Shown: piece after piece, positions 10,401 through 18,036 of the stretch
Layout: each line of letters opens with the position of its first letter
Position numbering within the stretch: position 1 is the stretch's first letter
Source: Flavobacteriia bacterium
GTDB lineage: Bacteria > Bacteroidota > Bacteroidia > Flavobacteriales_D > Crocinitomicaceae
Reading direction: 5' to 3'
Length of the DNA stretch: 64,000 nucleotides
Assembly (NCBI GenBank): GCA_026391005.1
Contig: JAPLEV010000019.1
Location: forward strand, 1 to 64,000
Notes under the pieces: generated by a model
The model's database searches: none
Seen by the model: only the letters and a program-made list of their open reading frames with translations
Told to the model about the DNA's origin: nothing
Translations under genes and position numbers: made by a program

Positions 10401-11090
10401 ACATCCCGAATTTACGGTGTAGTGCACGTAATAAGTTTCAGATGTTGTTGCAGTCCAAGTTAATGGAGTCGAACCTTGCCCAACCACTGTACCGTTAACT
10501 GCACCACGTCTAACTGTAATCCATCCTCCTAAACTGAAGGTTGATTGATATTGAGTACCCGAAACAACACCATAGATAGTATTGTATTCTGACTGATAAT
10601 TGCATCCATTAATTGTCACAACACCAGGTGAAGATGGTGCATTGGCTGATCCGTAAGCATATGGATTGACGCATCCCACTACACCACCGCCACTGCAAGT
10701 GGCGGTTCCTAAGTGACCTCCGGAAGATGCACTCCCCGGTACAGGCTGTACTGTATTTATTATTGTTTGACCACTAGATTGAACAATAACCTTAATTCTC
10801 ATTTCTGAAGGGTATGAGCCAGCAGAAGTTCTCCAAACAATAATTGTTTGTCCGCTGCTAGCAGAAAAGTTTGCCGTTGCCGGACCATAACCATTGTTAA
10901 ATGTTATGTTATTTAGAACGGTTGATCCGTTAACAGAAACAGAGACTGCTCCTCCATTCCAACCATCCCCCCAAGTATCAGTAAGCTGAATTTGATGGGT
11001 ACATTGAGCATAAGCATGTTGCCCAGAAAAAATTACTAGGAAAACAATAAGTTTACATAGTGTTAATGTTTTGCGTAAATTTATTTTCAT
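7488..11090 (-). CDS. Large T9SS-type secreted protein, chimeric paralogue of the neighbouring giant
   Basis: 1200 aa with a signal peptide (1-28, ending QHAYA-Q). Modules in order: an N-terminal beta domain (WGDGWNGG), a second domain with YYVHYTV, a pre-peptidase C-terminal-like domain (NDLVCNATAISCGQ to HGYSSTSAFNIG, about 255-385), an Ig-like module, and two almost identical 72-residue Ig/PKD repeats (VTISANTNSVCAGN). From AGADVTSDITCG to the end it is the same C-terminal half as the upstream giant. The last residues (GIYYISITNGDKTTEVIKQS) look like the final strands of a T9SS type A sorting domain, but the usual YPNP segment is absent. Secretion by T9SS with surface or extracellular adhesion is inferred. 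It has its own terminator, and its mRNA is probably monocistronic. Confidence 0.88.
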   Translation of the reverse strand: MKINLRKTLTLCKLIVFLVIFSGQHAYAQCTHQIQLTDTWGDGWNGGAVSVSVNGSTVLNNITFNNGYGPATANFSASSGQTIIVWRTSAGSYPSEMRIKVIVQSSGQTIINTVQPVPGSASSGGHLGTATCSGGGVVGCVNPYAYGSANAPSSPGVVTINGCNYQSEYNTIYGVVSGTQYQSTFSLGGWITVRRGAVNGTVVGQGSTPLTWTATTSETYYVHYTVNSGCTNAYNCGTSTIQCLSCAAPAAPANDLVCNATAISCGQTLAGTTVNATNSGTGENGFCSISQTQPGVWYAVSGNGQIMTANLCATAWDSKISVFSGPNCSSLTCVGGNDDWGPACNSSSASFSWTSTAGLNYYILVHGYSSTSAFNIGLTCVSPPPANPTSISATQNTICNGSSTTLTANGVSGTVYWYTNGCGVTQIGTGNSINVSPGSSTTYFARNYNNGQFSAGCVSTSISVNANPTVTISANTNSVCAGNTATLNASGASTYVWAQGGTAASTQVSPNATTTYTVTGTSAGGCTGTAQSTISVNAAPVVTISANTNSVCAGNTATLNASGASTYVWAQGGTAASTQVSPNATTTYTVTGTSAAGCTGTAQSTISVNAAPVANAGADVTSDITCGQNTAQVSAPALANGLTGTWQVFAAAGVALPGSVNGVGNAVTTLTGSYGGTYTLTWTVLNAATGCTGTDTMIVTFNQPNAASLGGMIGSQDVLWNGLSSSDWSTSNNWYQKQAAGHYVRMTSGQPASNTEVFTISNAVGGMCIGNNMPTLSVTSNAEDVYLNTGMSLNLTNDIINLEGNLTNHGTINASTGTINFTGGLSSLISGSGTTSLNNLTVNKSGGQALTVSMPVTVTGVLDMTLGNIFTSTNSILTLGNSSAVPGSLSWTSGNIVGPFRRYFINGATTGNAGLFPVGTAAYNRYAQVNFSSTPGSDQNLTVWYKTGAPLTPANIPLYNGLPLTTQDNQLVQNYSADGYWNVDPTASNYTSSITSAPYSMTLYANNLNGMVTPMITRIIKASGSNSAQNHHVQWQGAGVHTPIAGGTSPVAFAITSTNLQGFSWFNVGSSNNQALPVELLSFSGTCASEQVDLTWQTASEHNSLSFELEKSRDGEVWNVINTQAAAGNSTQLLTYTYSDKAALEGNNYYRLSQYDIDGVDVKAGINLFSVQDLQLAPGIYYISITNGDKTTEVIKQSIR
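7736..9255 (-). repeat. Copy B of the ~1.5 kb direct repeat
   Basis: Partner of 1-1525 in the same orientation. It carries the shared C-terminal region of the 1200-aa protein, including the WNGLSSSDWSTSNNW domain and the LPVELLSFSG linker. Divergence is mostly synonymous or clustered in a few patches, for example around 8520-8720 and 8800-8960. Such a patchy mosaic is expected after partial gene conversion. Confidence 0.9.
9253..9684 (-). repeat. Two tandem 216-bp repeats encoding Ig/PKD modules
   Basis: The unit starting at 9253 recurs at 9469 (period 216 bp, 72 codons) with only scattered differences. Each unit encodes one Ig/PKD-like module. Being in frame, the copy number can change without breaking the gene. 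Confidence 0.85.
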
Positions 11091-11157
11091 GGAGAAGGTT
11101 TTATAAAAGGTAAAACGTTAAAAATTATGCGTTTAAAGAAAACACAAGTTCTTTACG

Positions 11158-11191
11158 TAAAGTTAACAATTTGGTTATATAATATGAGCAA
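11158..11191 (-). promoter_or_regulatory. Candidate promoter of the 1200-aa secreted protein gene
   Basis: On the minus strand TAACTTTA (11158-11165) is one mismatch from the Bacteroidota -7 box TAnnTTTG. A TTG lies 23 bases upstream (11189-11191), at the long end of the accepted spacing. The predicted leader is about 65 bases. The rest of 11091-11401 holds AT-rich DNA and the terminator listed next. Confidence 0.35.
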
Positions 11192-11350
11192 CAATTAACA
11201 TTGGGGTTAATCCAATGAATATTTTGCTCTATTTAAGAATAAATAAAATTCTCAATGCATAAATTTTAGCTGTAATAATAAGAATAAATCGGCGATATAA
11301 GATCTTAAACTATTGTTTTACAATGCTTTATAAGAAAGATAAAGACGCAT

Positions 11351-11377
11351 AAAAGCGCCCATAAACTAGGCGCTTTT
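11351..11377. terminator. Terminator hairpin downstream of the subtilisin gene
   Basis: A 9-bp perfect stem AAAAGCGCC / GGCGCTTTT with a 9-base loop lies 24 bases beyond the stop codon at 11402. T runs on both sides allow function in either direction; the position suits ending the minus-strand subtilisin transcript. Confidence 0.7.
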
Positions 11378-11401
11378 TATTTAACTATTTAGGGGTATTT
11401 A

Positions 11402-13546
11402 TTATAAAACCACCAACTTTAAGGTTTTAGGTGCTACTTGATCTTTGGCATAGTACCGAGCAAAATAAACACCCGTTCCGATAGAATTTAATTGAATCGA
11501 ATTCGTTGGAAAGTTTTGGTGCCGTGAAACACATTGTCCGGAAGCATTAATTAGCTCTAGCGAGATTAATTCACCAGTCCAACTAATTGTTACGTCCCCA
11601 TTTGATGGATTCGGATAAGCGTGAATAGCAAAGTTAATCGTTTCAACTACGCCTGCACTTTGTTGCGTGGTATCTTCAAATATTTCATAAAAAGTAGCAA
11701 AACTGCAACCAGCTGCATCCATAACAGAAACAGAATAAACGCCAGCTATTAAGTTAGCGATATCTTCCGATTGCTCATTGTTGTCCCAATTATATAAATA
11801 AGGAGCCGTACCGCCTACCACCGTAATGTCAATGCTTCCCGCATTTAAAGAATCTACATCAATAGTTGCAGCGGAGATGGATAAGGCCGTTGGTGATAGA
11901 ACAGAAGCTGCTTGCGAAAGTGAACAGTTACCATTATTGTAAAAAATGGTAGCGGTATAAGAACCAAGTGGTAGATTATTGATAACACTTCCACTCGCGC
12001 CATTGTCCCAAATAACACTAGAAACTTCAGAAGGATTAGAAAATACCAATTCAACTTGACCATTATTATCTCCAAAACAAGAAACATTTGTAATTTGAAT
12101 ATCAACTACTGGTTCTTGGATATCTACTACATTAAATTGGTGATTTACAGAGCAACCATGGGCATCAGAGATAATTAAATTAATATTTCCAGCACCAATA
12201 GAATCGAGATTTAGCGTAGAACTTCCATTTGACCAAGAAAATGAGTAAGGCAATTGACCGCCCGATGACACTGAATTAATTGAAACATCATTGGCAATGC
12301 AACCATCACTTAAAGTCGATGTTGACGTAAAGTCACCAATGTGGGAACCTGTCATAACGAGGGCTGCCTGAGCATCTAGTCTTCCAGCACCTAATTTACC
12401 AGCGTAAAGTGGATTTAATGAATCGATGTTGTGTGAAGACAACTTTAAAATCATTTCAATATCAGCATTAGTGATACATTTATTAACAGAAAGCATTAAA
12501 CCAACCGTTCCAGAAACATAGGCAGCTGCATAGGAAGTACCTGAACTATTAAAATACCAATTTGGTGCTGCTGAAATATTTACACCATATCCCGGCGCAG
12601 AAATATCAACCGATAAATTATGTTGATGAGTAGATAATGGATCACCAATAATACTTTCGTGATTGTCTGTAGGTCCAACACTAGTTACAGCGAAAACATT
12701 TGCGTATGATGCAGGAAATACGATATTATCCGCCCCGCCACAAGTATTTCCATTTCCAGCCGACGCAACAATAAAAGTACCATTATTGTATGCTTCATTA
12801 ATGACATCTTGAGCAATTTGACTATAAAAACAGCCACTTGTCCAACTTAGATTTATAACATCTGCGCCGTTATATGATGCAACTAAAATTTCGTTAAATG
12901 ACATTTTATAAAGCGCTAACTTACATTTGAAGCCAATAGAGCTAAACCCTATTCCATTATTAGTATTTCCTGCTGCTAAAATAGCAATAGCAGTTCCATG
13001 CGTAGCTGTTGTTAGGTTGGTTGAATCGTAATAAACAATTTTTCCTTGCAACTCCTCATGGTGCTGATAATAGTTTTGGTCGCTAATTGCTATTACAACA
13101 CTATCGCTTCCTTGAGAAATATCCCAAGCTCCCTGGGCATTAATTAAGTTTAATGCATAATCAGCACCTAAGGTAACATTATAATCGTCTGGTGTATATA
13201 AAACCTGATAATTTGGCGCTTCTTCAACAAGACCAATAAATGGCAACTTACTTAATGAGTTAGTAACGTCCAACTCGTTACCAAGAAAAGACACTTCATA
13301 CACATTTTGTAAATTTTCTGATTTTGAGTTGGGCAAGACTTGAATAAAACCAGTCATGTTATTCACACTTATCAAATCATTCAAGTCCTCACTTGTAGAA
13401 AGTAAGCGACCGTCTGAATTAAAGTGTGGTAAGAATCCGGGATTGTCAAATCGCACCCATAATTTACTTTCTTGCGAAAAGGTAAAATTTGCTGTTAATG
13501 ATAATGCTAAAAGACAAATAGCTTTTTTAAAAAATAGAGATTTCAT
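11402..13546 (-). CDS. Secreted subtilisin-like serine protease (S8) with T9SS sorting domain
   Basis: 714 aa with a signal peptide (1-24, ending TFS-Q). The peptidase S8 domain spans about 120-395: catalytic Asp156 (in IAISDQN), His183 (HGTAIAILAAG), oxyanion Asn265 (ASAGNGN) and Ser338 (GTSYAAAYVSG). It is followed by SprB-like repeats (VSCFGDNNGQVEL; a second near GGTAPYLYNW). The C-terminal type A sorting domain begins at HAYPNPSNGDVTISW and ends in a hydrophobic KTLKLVVL strand. Family knowledge: such proteases cross the outer membrane by T9SS and are released or tethered. Substrate unknown. The triad is intact, so activity is likely. Confidence 0.93.
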   Translation of the reverse strand: MKSLFFKKAICLLALSLTANFTFSQESKLWVRFDNPGFLPHFNSDGRLLSTSEDLNDLISVNNMTGFIQVLPNSKSENLQNVYEVSFLGNELDVTNSLSKLPFIGLVEEAPNYQVLYTPDDYNVTLGADYALNLINAQGAWDISQGSDSVVIAISDQNYYQHHEELQGKIVYYDSTNLTTATHGTAIAILAAGNTNNGIGFSSIGFKCKLALYKMSFNEILVASYNGADVINLSWTSGCFYSQIAQDVINEAYNNGTFIVASAGNGNTCGGADNIVFPASYANVFAVTSVGPTDNHESIIGDPLSTHQHNLSVDISAPGYGVNISAAPNWYFNSSGTSYAAAYVSGTVGLMLSVNKCITNADIEMILKLSSHNIDSLNPLYAGKLGAGRLDAQAALVMTGSHIGDFTSTSTLSDGCIANDVSINSVSSGGQLPYSFSWSNGSSTLNLDSIGAGNINLIISDAHGCSVNHQFNVVDIQEPVVDIQITNVSCFGDNNGQVELVFSNPSEVSSVIWDNGASGSVINNLPLGSYTATIFYNNGNCSLSQAASVLSPTALSISAATIDVDSLNAGSIDITVVGGTAPYLYNWDNNEQSEDIANLIAGVYSVSVMDAAGCSFATFYEIFEDTTQQSAGVVETINFAIHAYPNPSNGDVTISWTGELISLELINASGQCVSRHQNFPTNSIQLNSIGTGVYFARYYAKDQVAPKTLKLVVL

Positions 13547-13666
13547 AATGCCGTTTATTTGTTTGTTGTTTAGTTATTGTGCCTCAATGTTTGTGAGTTG
13601 AGACAGCGAGCTATACGGCAGTTACAAATAAGGGTTACAAAATCATTTCTTTAATTTACAAAAATA

Positions 13667-15403
13667 TTAGAGCGAATCAGTTGATTTGATGTCTTTAATA
13701 ATAAGTTGTAGCGTAGAAACATCCCTGAAAACATTCACATCAAATGTACAGGCTAAACTATACGACAAACCAAAAGCCGCAATGGTTTCTTTTTCACCGA
13801 ATCCAAAACCAATTGCATCTAACATCAGATTGGTGTTTTCTTGTTTTACCTTCAATTTTAAATGCACCTCTTTGAGTACGGAAATTTGGTGAGAATAGAC
13901 ATTTTGCATCCAAAAAACCGGCTTCATATTTCCAGGACCAAAAGGTTCAAATTCGCTTAGCACCCTGTAAAATTTTGGAATTTTTAACCGAGGTTCATCA
14001 GGTAAATAGACATCCTCTAAGCTAAGCATTGCATCTATCGTTTGGTGAGGGTTTTTATCTTCATCAGAAATGGATTCACGGACTACGCGATCAAATCGTT
14101 CGGAAAAAGCAAGCAAATTTTCTGGTAACATTGACAAACCTGCCGCATGGGTATGCCCACCAAATTGCGTTAATAAATCACTACATTTTATCAGGGCTTC
14201 ATGCAAATCAAAATCATTTACTGTTCTTGCGGAACCTGAGATCATTCCATTTGATTCTGTCAGTACGATGGTAGGTTTAAAGTGCGTTTCAATCAACCTT
14301 GAGGCCACGATACCCACGACACCTTTGTGCCATTTAGGATTAAAAACGATGGTAGATGATTTTGTTTGAAAAGAAAGATCCTCGGCAATTAATTGCAGCG
14401 CCTCTTGCGTCATCTGTTTATCTAAAAGTCGACGGTCTACGTTATCCTGATTAATTTCTTTCGCTAATTCTTGAATAAGCGCACTATTTTCTTCAATCAT
14501 CAATTGAACCGCCGTCCTGCCCGACCTCAATCGTCCAGCGGCATTAATTCTAGGTGCAATGATAAAAACTAAATCCGTAAGCGTAAGTGGGCCTTTTTTA
14601 CCGGCTAATGACAACAATTCCGAGAATGCCCTGCGCGGTTTTTCATTGACTATTTTAAGCCCAAGAAAAGCCAGCACTCGATTTTCATCAGTTATGGAAA
14701 CAATATCTGCAGCGATGCTTAAGGCCAACAAATCGAGTTGTTGAAACAATAGTTCATCATCCCATTTTTGAGCAGTAAATAAGGCTTGAAGGAGTTTAAA
14801 ACCAACTCCACAACCTGACAATTCTTTAAACGGATAAAGGCAATCCTTTTGTTTAGGATCTAAGACAATGGCATTCGGCAGCAATTCTCCCGGCTCGTGA
14901 TGATCGCACACTATGATATCCATTCCTAGATCGACAGCCAGTTGAATTTGACTAAGCGCTTTCACGCCGCAATCCAAGGTGATGATTAGTTCTATGCCAT
15001 TTTCTTTCGCCCACCTCACCCCTATTTCGCTGAGGCCATACCCTTCTTGATAACGATCAGGAATATAAAAATCGATTGCATCGTGGTGCGACTTAAGCGC
15101 AGAATACATTAGCGCTACCGCAGTGGTTCCGTCAACATCATAATCGCCATAAACAAGTATTTTTTGATTGTTCGCCAAGGCCATGACTAAGCGCTCAACA
15201 GCACTAGCCATGTTTTTCATTAAAAAAGGGTCGTGAAGGTGTTCTTTTTTGGGTCTAAAAAACCGTTCGGCTTTTTGGTAATCCGTAATTCCTCTTTGAA
15301 TCAAGAGAGTCGCAATTCTATTATTTACGTTTAATTGGCTTGATAATTCATTTACCAGCTTAGGTGCTGGCGCAGGTTTTATTTTCCACACTTTATCCAT
15401 CAT
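13667..15403 (-). CDS. recJ: Single-stranded-DNA-specific exonuclease RecJ
   Basis: 578 aa, the usual length for RecJ. DHH phosphoesterase motifs are visible: DYDVDG at about 87-92, DHH at 167-169, and the DHHA1 motif GGHTHAAG near 415. An OB-fold-like segment follows (FGPGNMKPVFW). RecJ degrades ssDNA 5' to 3' in recombination and repair, using Mn/Mg ions bound by the DHH residues. A second Met follows the first, so the start could be one codon later. No operon partner is evident; the downstream subtilisin begins 120 bases away. Confidence 0.96.
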   Translation of the reverse strand: MMDKVWKIKPAPAPKLVNELSSQLNVNNRIATLLIQRGITDYQKAERFFRPKKEHLHDPFLMKNMASAVERLVMALANNQKILVYGDYDVDGTTAVALMYSALKSHHDAIDFYIPDRYQEGYGLSEIGVRWAKENGIELIITLDCGVKALSQIQLAVDLGMDIIVCDHHEPGELLPNAIVLDPKQKDCLYPFKELSGCGVGFKLLQALFTAQKWDDELLFQQLDLLALSIAADIVSITDENRVLAFLGLKIVNEKPRRAFSELLSLAGKKGPLTLTDLVFIIAPRINAAGRLRSGRTAVQLMIEENSALIQELAKEINQDNVDRRLLDKQMTQEALQLIAEDLSFQTKSSTIVFNPKWHKGVVGIVASRLIETHFKPTIVLTESNGMISGSARTVNDFDLHEALIKCSDLLTQFGGHTHAAGLSMLPENLLAFSERFDRVVRESISDEDKNPHQTIDAMLSLEDVYLPDEPRLKIPKFYRVLSEFEPFGPGNMKPVFWMQNVYSHQISVLKEVHLKLKVKQENTNLMLDAIGFGFGEKETIAAFGLSYSLACTFDVNVFRDVSTLQLIIKDIKSTDSL

Positions 15404-15471
15404 GATTTTCTTTTAAATTTAAGTTACGGATTATTTTTTGAATAGACAACTACCCTGTTGAAATAAAACTT

Positions 15472-15571
15472 GGGTACCGTGCCTCTCGACTTCGCTCGAT
15501 GCCCTTTATTGGGTACCGTGCCTCTCGACTTCGCTCGATGCCCTTTAAGTGAATCGAGCGGAGCCGAGAGA
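15472..15571. repeat. REP-like palindromic repeat cluster
   Basis: Two direct copies of a 39-bp unit start at 15472 and 15511 (GGGTACCGTGCCTCTCGACT and onward). After a short gap, an inverted partial copy at 15552-15571 (ATCGAGCGGAGCCGAGAGA) can pair with CTCTCGACTTCGCTCGAT, forming an imperfect GC-rich hairpin with either copy. The GC content is well above the flanks. No coding signal fits it. The remainder of the 304-base gap 15404-15707 shows nothing else except AT-rich leader DNA. Confidence 0.8.
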
Positions 15572-15707
15572 CGCTTCTATAGAAATCAACGAAAGGCTCC
15601 GACATTTCATTGTGAATTAGGCTTGGTTTTTAAGATTAACATAATTTACTGGTAGGATTGCGAATATTCAAAAATAAAATTAACTTCGTTTTAGGCAAGC
15701 AAAAAGA

Positions 15708-16010
15708 ATGAAATCCAAGCAAAAATCCATTTTCTCAAAAATTTATCTCGTTATTTTAATCGCCTTACCGCTCCCATTTTTTATTCTCCCTGCAAACTAT
15801 TTTGATACCGGAGAATCCCTTTGCATGTCTAAGTTATTGCTACATCGAGAGTGCTTAGGATGCGGCATCACCAGGGCTATCCAACATGCTATACACTTTG
15901 ATTTTACAAGAGCCTGGCACTACAATAAATTAGTTGTTTTGGTATTGCCAGTATTACTTTTTTTATGGCTAAGTGAAATTAAAAAAAGATTAAAAAAGAT
16001 TAAAAATTAA
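15708..16010 (+). CDS. DUF2752 family small membrane protein
   Basis: 100 aa with two predicted membrane segments (about 10-28 and 75-92). Between them is the family motif: ECLGCGITRAIQHAIHFDF with the conserved C-GCG-TRA pattern, followed by AWHYNKL (the family's AL/W-N-L stretch). DUF2752 proteins are common inner-membrane proteins of unknown function. The Lys-rich C-terminus is probably cytoplasmic. A possible promoter (TTG, 20 bases, TAACTTCG) ends about 20 bases before the start. It lies 40 bases upstream of the next gene and may be co-transcribed with it. Confidence 0.8.
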   Translation: MKSKQKSIFSKIYLVILIALPLPFFILPANYFDTGESLCMSKLLLHRECLGCGITRAIQHAIHFDFTRAWHYNKLVVLVLPVLLFLWLSEIKKRLKKIKN

Positions 16011-16014
16011 TTAT

Positions 16015-16022
16015 TAGATTTG
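16015..16022 (+). promoter_or_regulatory. Candidate -7 promoter box for the Pmp3-domain lipoprotein
   Basis: TAGATTTG matches TAnnTTTG exactly and lies 28 bases before the ATG at 16051. No clear TTG -33 element precedes it, so read-through from the upstream gene is an alternative. Confidence 0.35.
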
Positions 16023-16050
16023 AAATTAATATTAACTAAAAAATTTAACC

Positions 16051-16680
16051 ATGAAAAAATTATTACTTGCCGTTTTGGTTGTTGGTTTTGCCATCAGCTC
16101 GTGTTCCATTGAAAGAAGATTACATCAGAAAGGCTTTAACGTAGAATGGAATAAGAACCTTAGTTCTTTGAAAAAAGATAAGAAAGAAAAACAAGATTAT
16201 GTTTCTTCAGAAGCAGTAGAAGAAATAGCTGTAGTAAGTACTAAAACCATAAAGACACTTTCAGTAAACAGCAGCAGCGCAATTTCAGTTGATGGTGTTT
16301 CTTTAAATGAGTCAATTGAAGCTCCTGTATTTGTTGAGGACAACACTACCAACGAAGTTAATTCACAAGAAAGCTCCGTAGTAATCAATACAAAAATTGA
16401 AAAAGTTAAAAAGGCAATAAGTGCTCCTAAAGCTTCTAGCTCAGAGAAAGTGGCTAGTGCCAACAAGACGATGGCTTCAACTAAAATAGTTAAAAAAGCA
16501 CTTAAAAATGGCCCATCAACAGGCTTGTTATATGTGTTATGCTTTTTTATTCCTTTTCTTGCCGTTGGTTTGGCAACCGATTGGGATACTAATACGGTTT
16601 TGATTAATTTGCTTTGGACTTTATTATGTGGAATCCCTGGAATAATACATGCTATTATTGTCGTAGGAAGAAACAGCTAA
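16051..16680 (+). CDS. Lipoprotein with C-terminal YqaE/Pmp3-like membrane domain
   Basis: 209 aa. An N-terminal lipoprotein signal ends at a lipobox (AISSC, Cys18). The middle (25-150) is a Lys/Ser/Val-rich low-complexity linker. The C-terminus (about 157-209) resembles the Pmp3/YqaE family: two hydrophobic segments, FFIPFLAVGL and a GIPGIIHAIIVV ending. Stand-alone Pmp3 proteins are ~55-aa membrane proteins linked to membrane potential and salt stress. Here the domain is attached to a lipidated exported N-terminus. Predicted topology (lipid anchor plus C-terminal membrane hairpin) would bridge the linker along or across the periplasm; that is inference. A strong terminator follows. Confidence 0.8.
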   Translation: MKKLLLAVLVVGFAISSCSIERRLHQKGFNVEWNKNLSSLKKDKKEKQDYVSSEAVEEIAVVSTKTIKTLSVNSSSAISVDGVSLNESIEAPVFVEDNTTNEVNSQESSVVINTKIEKVKKAISAPKASSSEKVASANKTMASTKIVKKALKNGPSTGLLYVLCFFIPFLAVGLATDWDTNTVLINLLWTLLCGIPGIIHAIIVVGRNS

Positions 16681-16701
16681 AATAAAGGAATTTTTGGATT
16701 T

Positions 16702-16728
16702 AAAAGGGCTTTTTTAAGCCCTTTTTTT
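16702..16728 (+). terminator. Strong terminator between convergent genes
   Basis: A 10-bp stem AAAAGGGCTT / AAGCCCTTTT with a TTTT loop is followed by a run of T. It sits 22 bases after the Pmp3-lipoprotein stop and just before the end of the convergent minus-strand operon, so it may serve both directions. Confidence 0.85.
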
Positions 16729-16733
16729 ATGGC

Positions 16734-17177
16734 TTAATTTAAAGAAGTCCATTGCGATTTTAATTCGCCTAAAGTTTGAATGAATGGCGTCAAGAAAGTT
16801 CCCGTTTTAGCAATCGTGTATGGCTTTCTAATCCAAGTATCACCTTCCAATTGCATCACAAATAAACGGTTAAAAAAATCAATATTGAGAGCAGTACCCG
16901 CTTTTTTGATAAAATGTGTTGATGAATCAATGGAGCATCCGGAAGCCTTCTCAAACCCTTCATTTACTACCAAAACAACGTACTGCGAAAACAAGACAAC
17001 ACCACCGCACTGCAACTGTTTATTATGGGCAGACCAAGCATTCAAGAACAAACCCAACTCCGCGTTGAACCATTCTTCCTCACTTTTTTCCAATTGTCGA
17101 TCAGCTAGGTAAAGCCATACGCGACTATCATCTGGCAATGCTGGAAAAAGGGTGTTAAAGTTCGGCTGCATTGGCAA
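16734..17177 (-). CDS. Conserved Bacteroidota protein of unknown function
   Basis: 147 aa, soluble, no signal peptide. Homologues recalled from this phylum often carry the label 'ABC transporter ATPase', but no Walker A or signature motif is visible, so that label is not supported here. A recognisable patch is the CSIDSSTHFIK stretch near 85. It is the last gene of the minus-strand operon. Its start overlaps the end of the Fe-S protein gene by 23 bases, suggesting translational coupling. An internal Met (MQPNF, 17171) is an alternative start. Confidence 0.65.
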   Translation of the reverse strand: MPMQPNFNTLFPALPDDSRVWLYLADRQLEKSEEEWFNAELGLFLNAWSAHNKQLQCGGVVLFSQYVVLVVNEGFEKASGCSIDSSTHFIKKAGTALNIDFFNRLFVMQLEGDTWIRKPYTIAKTGTFLTPFIQTLGELKSQWTSLN

Positions 17178-17943
17178 TAAGTTCGGCTACATCTAGCACT
17201 TGAATATCATTTTCTTTATTGAAATTTTTTATGCCATCCGTCATCATCGTATTACAAAAAGGACAACCTGTGGCAATGATTTCAGCTTTTGATTCTAGCG
17301 CATCTTCGGTGCGTTCTATATTTATTTCTTTGTTTCCTTTTTCTGCCTCTTTAAACATTTGAGCGCCACCAGCTCCGCAGCACAAGCCATTCGTTTTACA
17401 CCGTTTCATTTCCACTAATTCGGCATCTAATTTCTCAATCAAGGCTCTAGGCGCTTCATACACATCATTGGCACGCCCCAAATAGCAAGGATCGTGGAAA
17501 GTAATTTTTTTTCCTTTATACGTTTGGCTTCCCTCTAAGCCTAGCTTTCCGGTATTGATTAAGTCTTGAATTAATTGAGTGTGGTGAATAACTTCATACT
17601 TACCGCCTAGTTCAGGATATTCATTTTTCAGCGTATTAAAACAATGCGGGCAGCCCGTTACGATACGTTTAACATCATAGCCATCAAGCACTTGAATATT
17701 CATCATGGCCTGCATCTGAAAAGTAAATTCATTTCCCGCTCTTTTCGCAGGATCACCGGTACAAGATTCTTCCGTTCCAAGCACAGCGAAACTCACTTTA
17801 CAATGATTTAATATTTTCACCAAGGCCTTGGTTATTTTCTTAGCACGGTCGTCAAAACTACCGGCGCAGCCCACCCAGAAAAGAATTTCTGGAGTTTCTC
17901 CTTTGGCCATCATTTCAGACATTGTGGGAACGTTCAAACGCAT
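17155..17943 (-). CDS. (Fe-S)-binding protein with two CCG domains (HdrB/GlpC-like)
   Basis: 262 aa, cytoplasmic. Two cysteine-rich CCG-type domains: the first has WVGCAGSFD near 24-32 and a TGCPHCFNTL motif near 115; the second has HDPCYLGR near 149, LCCGAGG near 186 and GCPFCNTMM near 226. This domain binds a 4Fe-4S cluster in heterodisulfide reductase B, GlpC and LutA-like proteins. The gene follows the membrane ferredoxin-type protein, so the two probably form one electron-transfer complex. Electron donor and acceptor cannot be told from the sequence. Confidence 0.88.
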   Translation of the reverse strand: MRLNVPTMSEMMAKGETPEILFWVGCAGSFDDRAKKITKALVKILNHCKVSFAVLGTEESCTGDPAKRAGNEFTFQMQAMMNIQVLDGYDVKRIVTGCPHCFNTLKNEYPELGGKYEVIHHTQLIQDLINTGKLGLEGSQTYKGKKITFHDPCYLGRANDVYEAPRALIEKLDAELVEMKRCKTNGLCCGAGGAQMFKEAEKGNKEINIERTEDALESKAEIIATGCPFCNTMMTDGIKNFNKENDIQVLDVAELIANAAEL

Positions 17944-18036
17944 AACTTACTCTTCAAAAACTTGACTATTACTACTTTATCAATCAATGTGATAAATCTA
18001 CCACTAAACCTTTACATTAAATTATCTACCAATGTA

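Noticed and set aside
15470..15655. 61-codon plus-strand frame across the palindromic repeat
   Set aside because: Codons follow the tandem 39-bp unit (identical peptide twice); no homology expected, so it is a by-product of the repeat.
16734..17177. Annotation as an ABC transporter ATPase
   Set aside because: No Walker A, signature or Walker B motif in the 147-residue protein.
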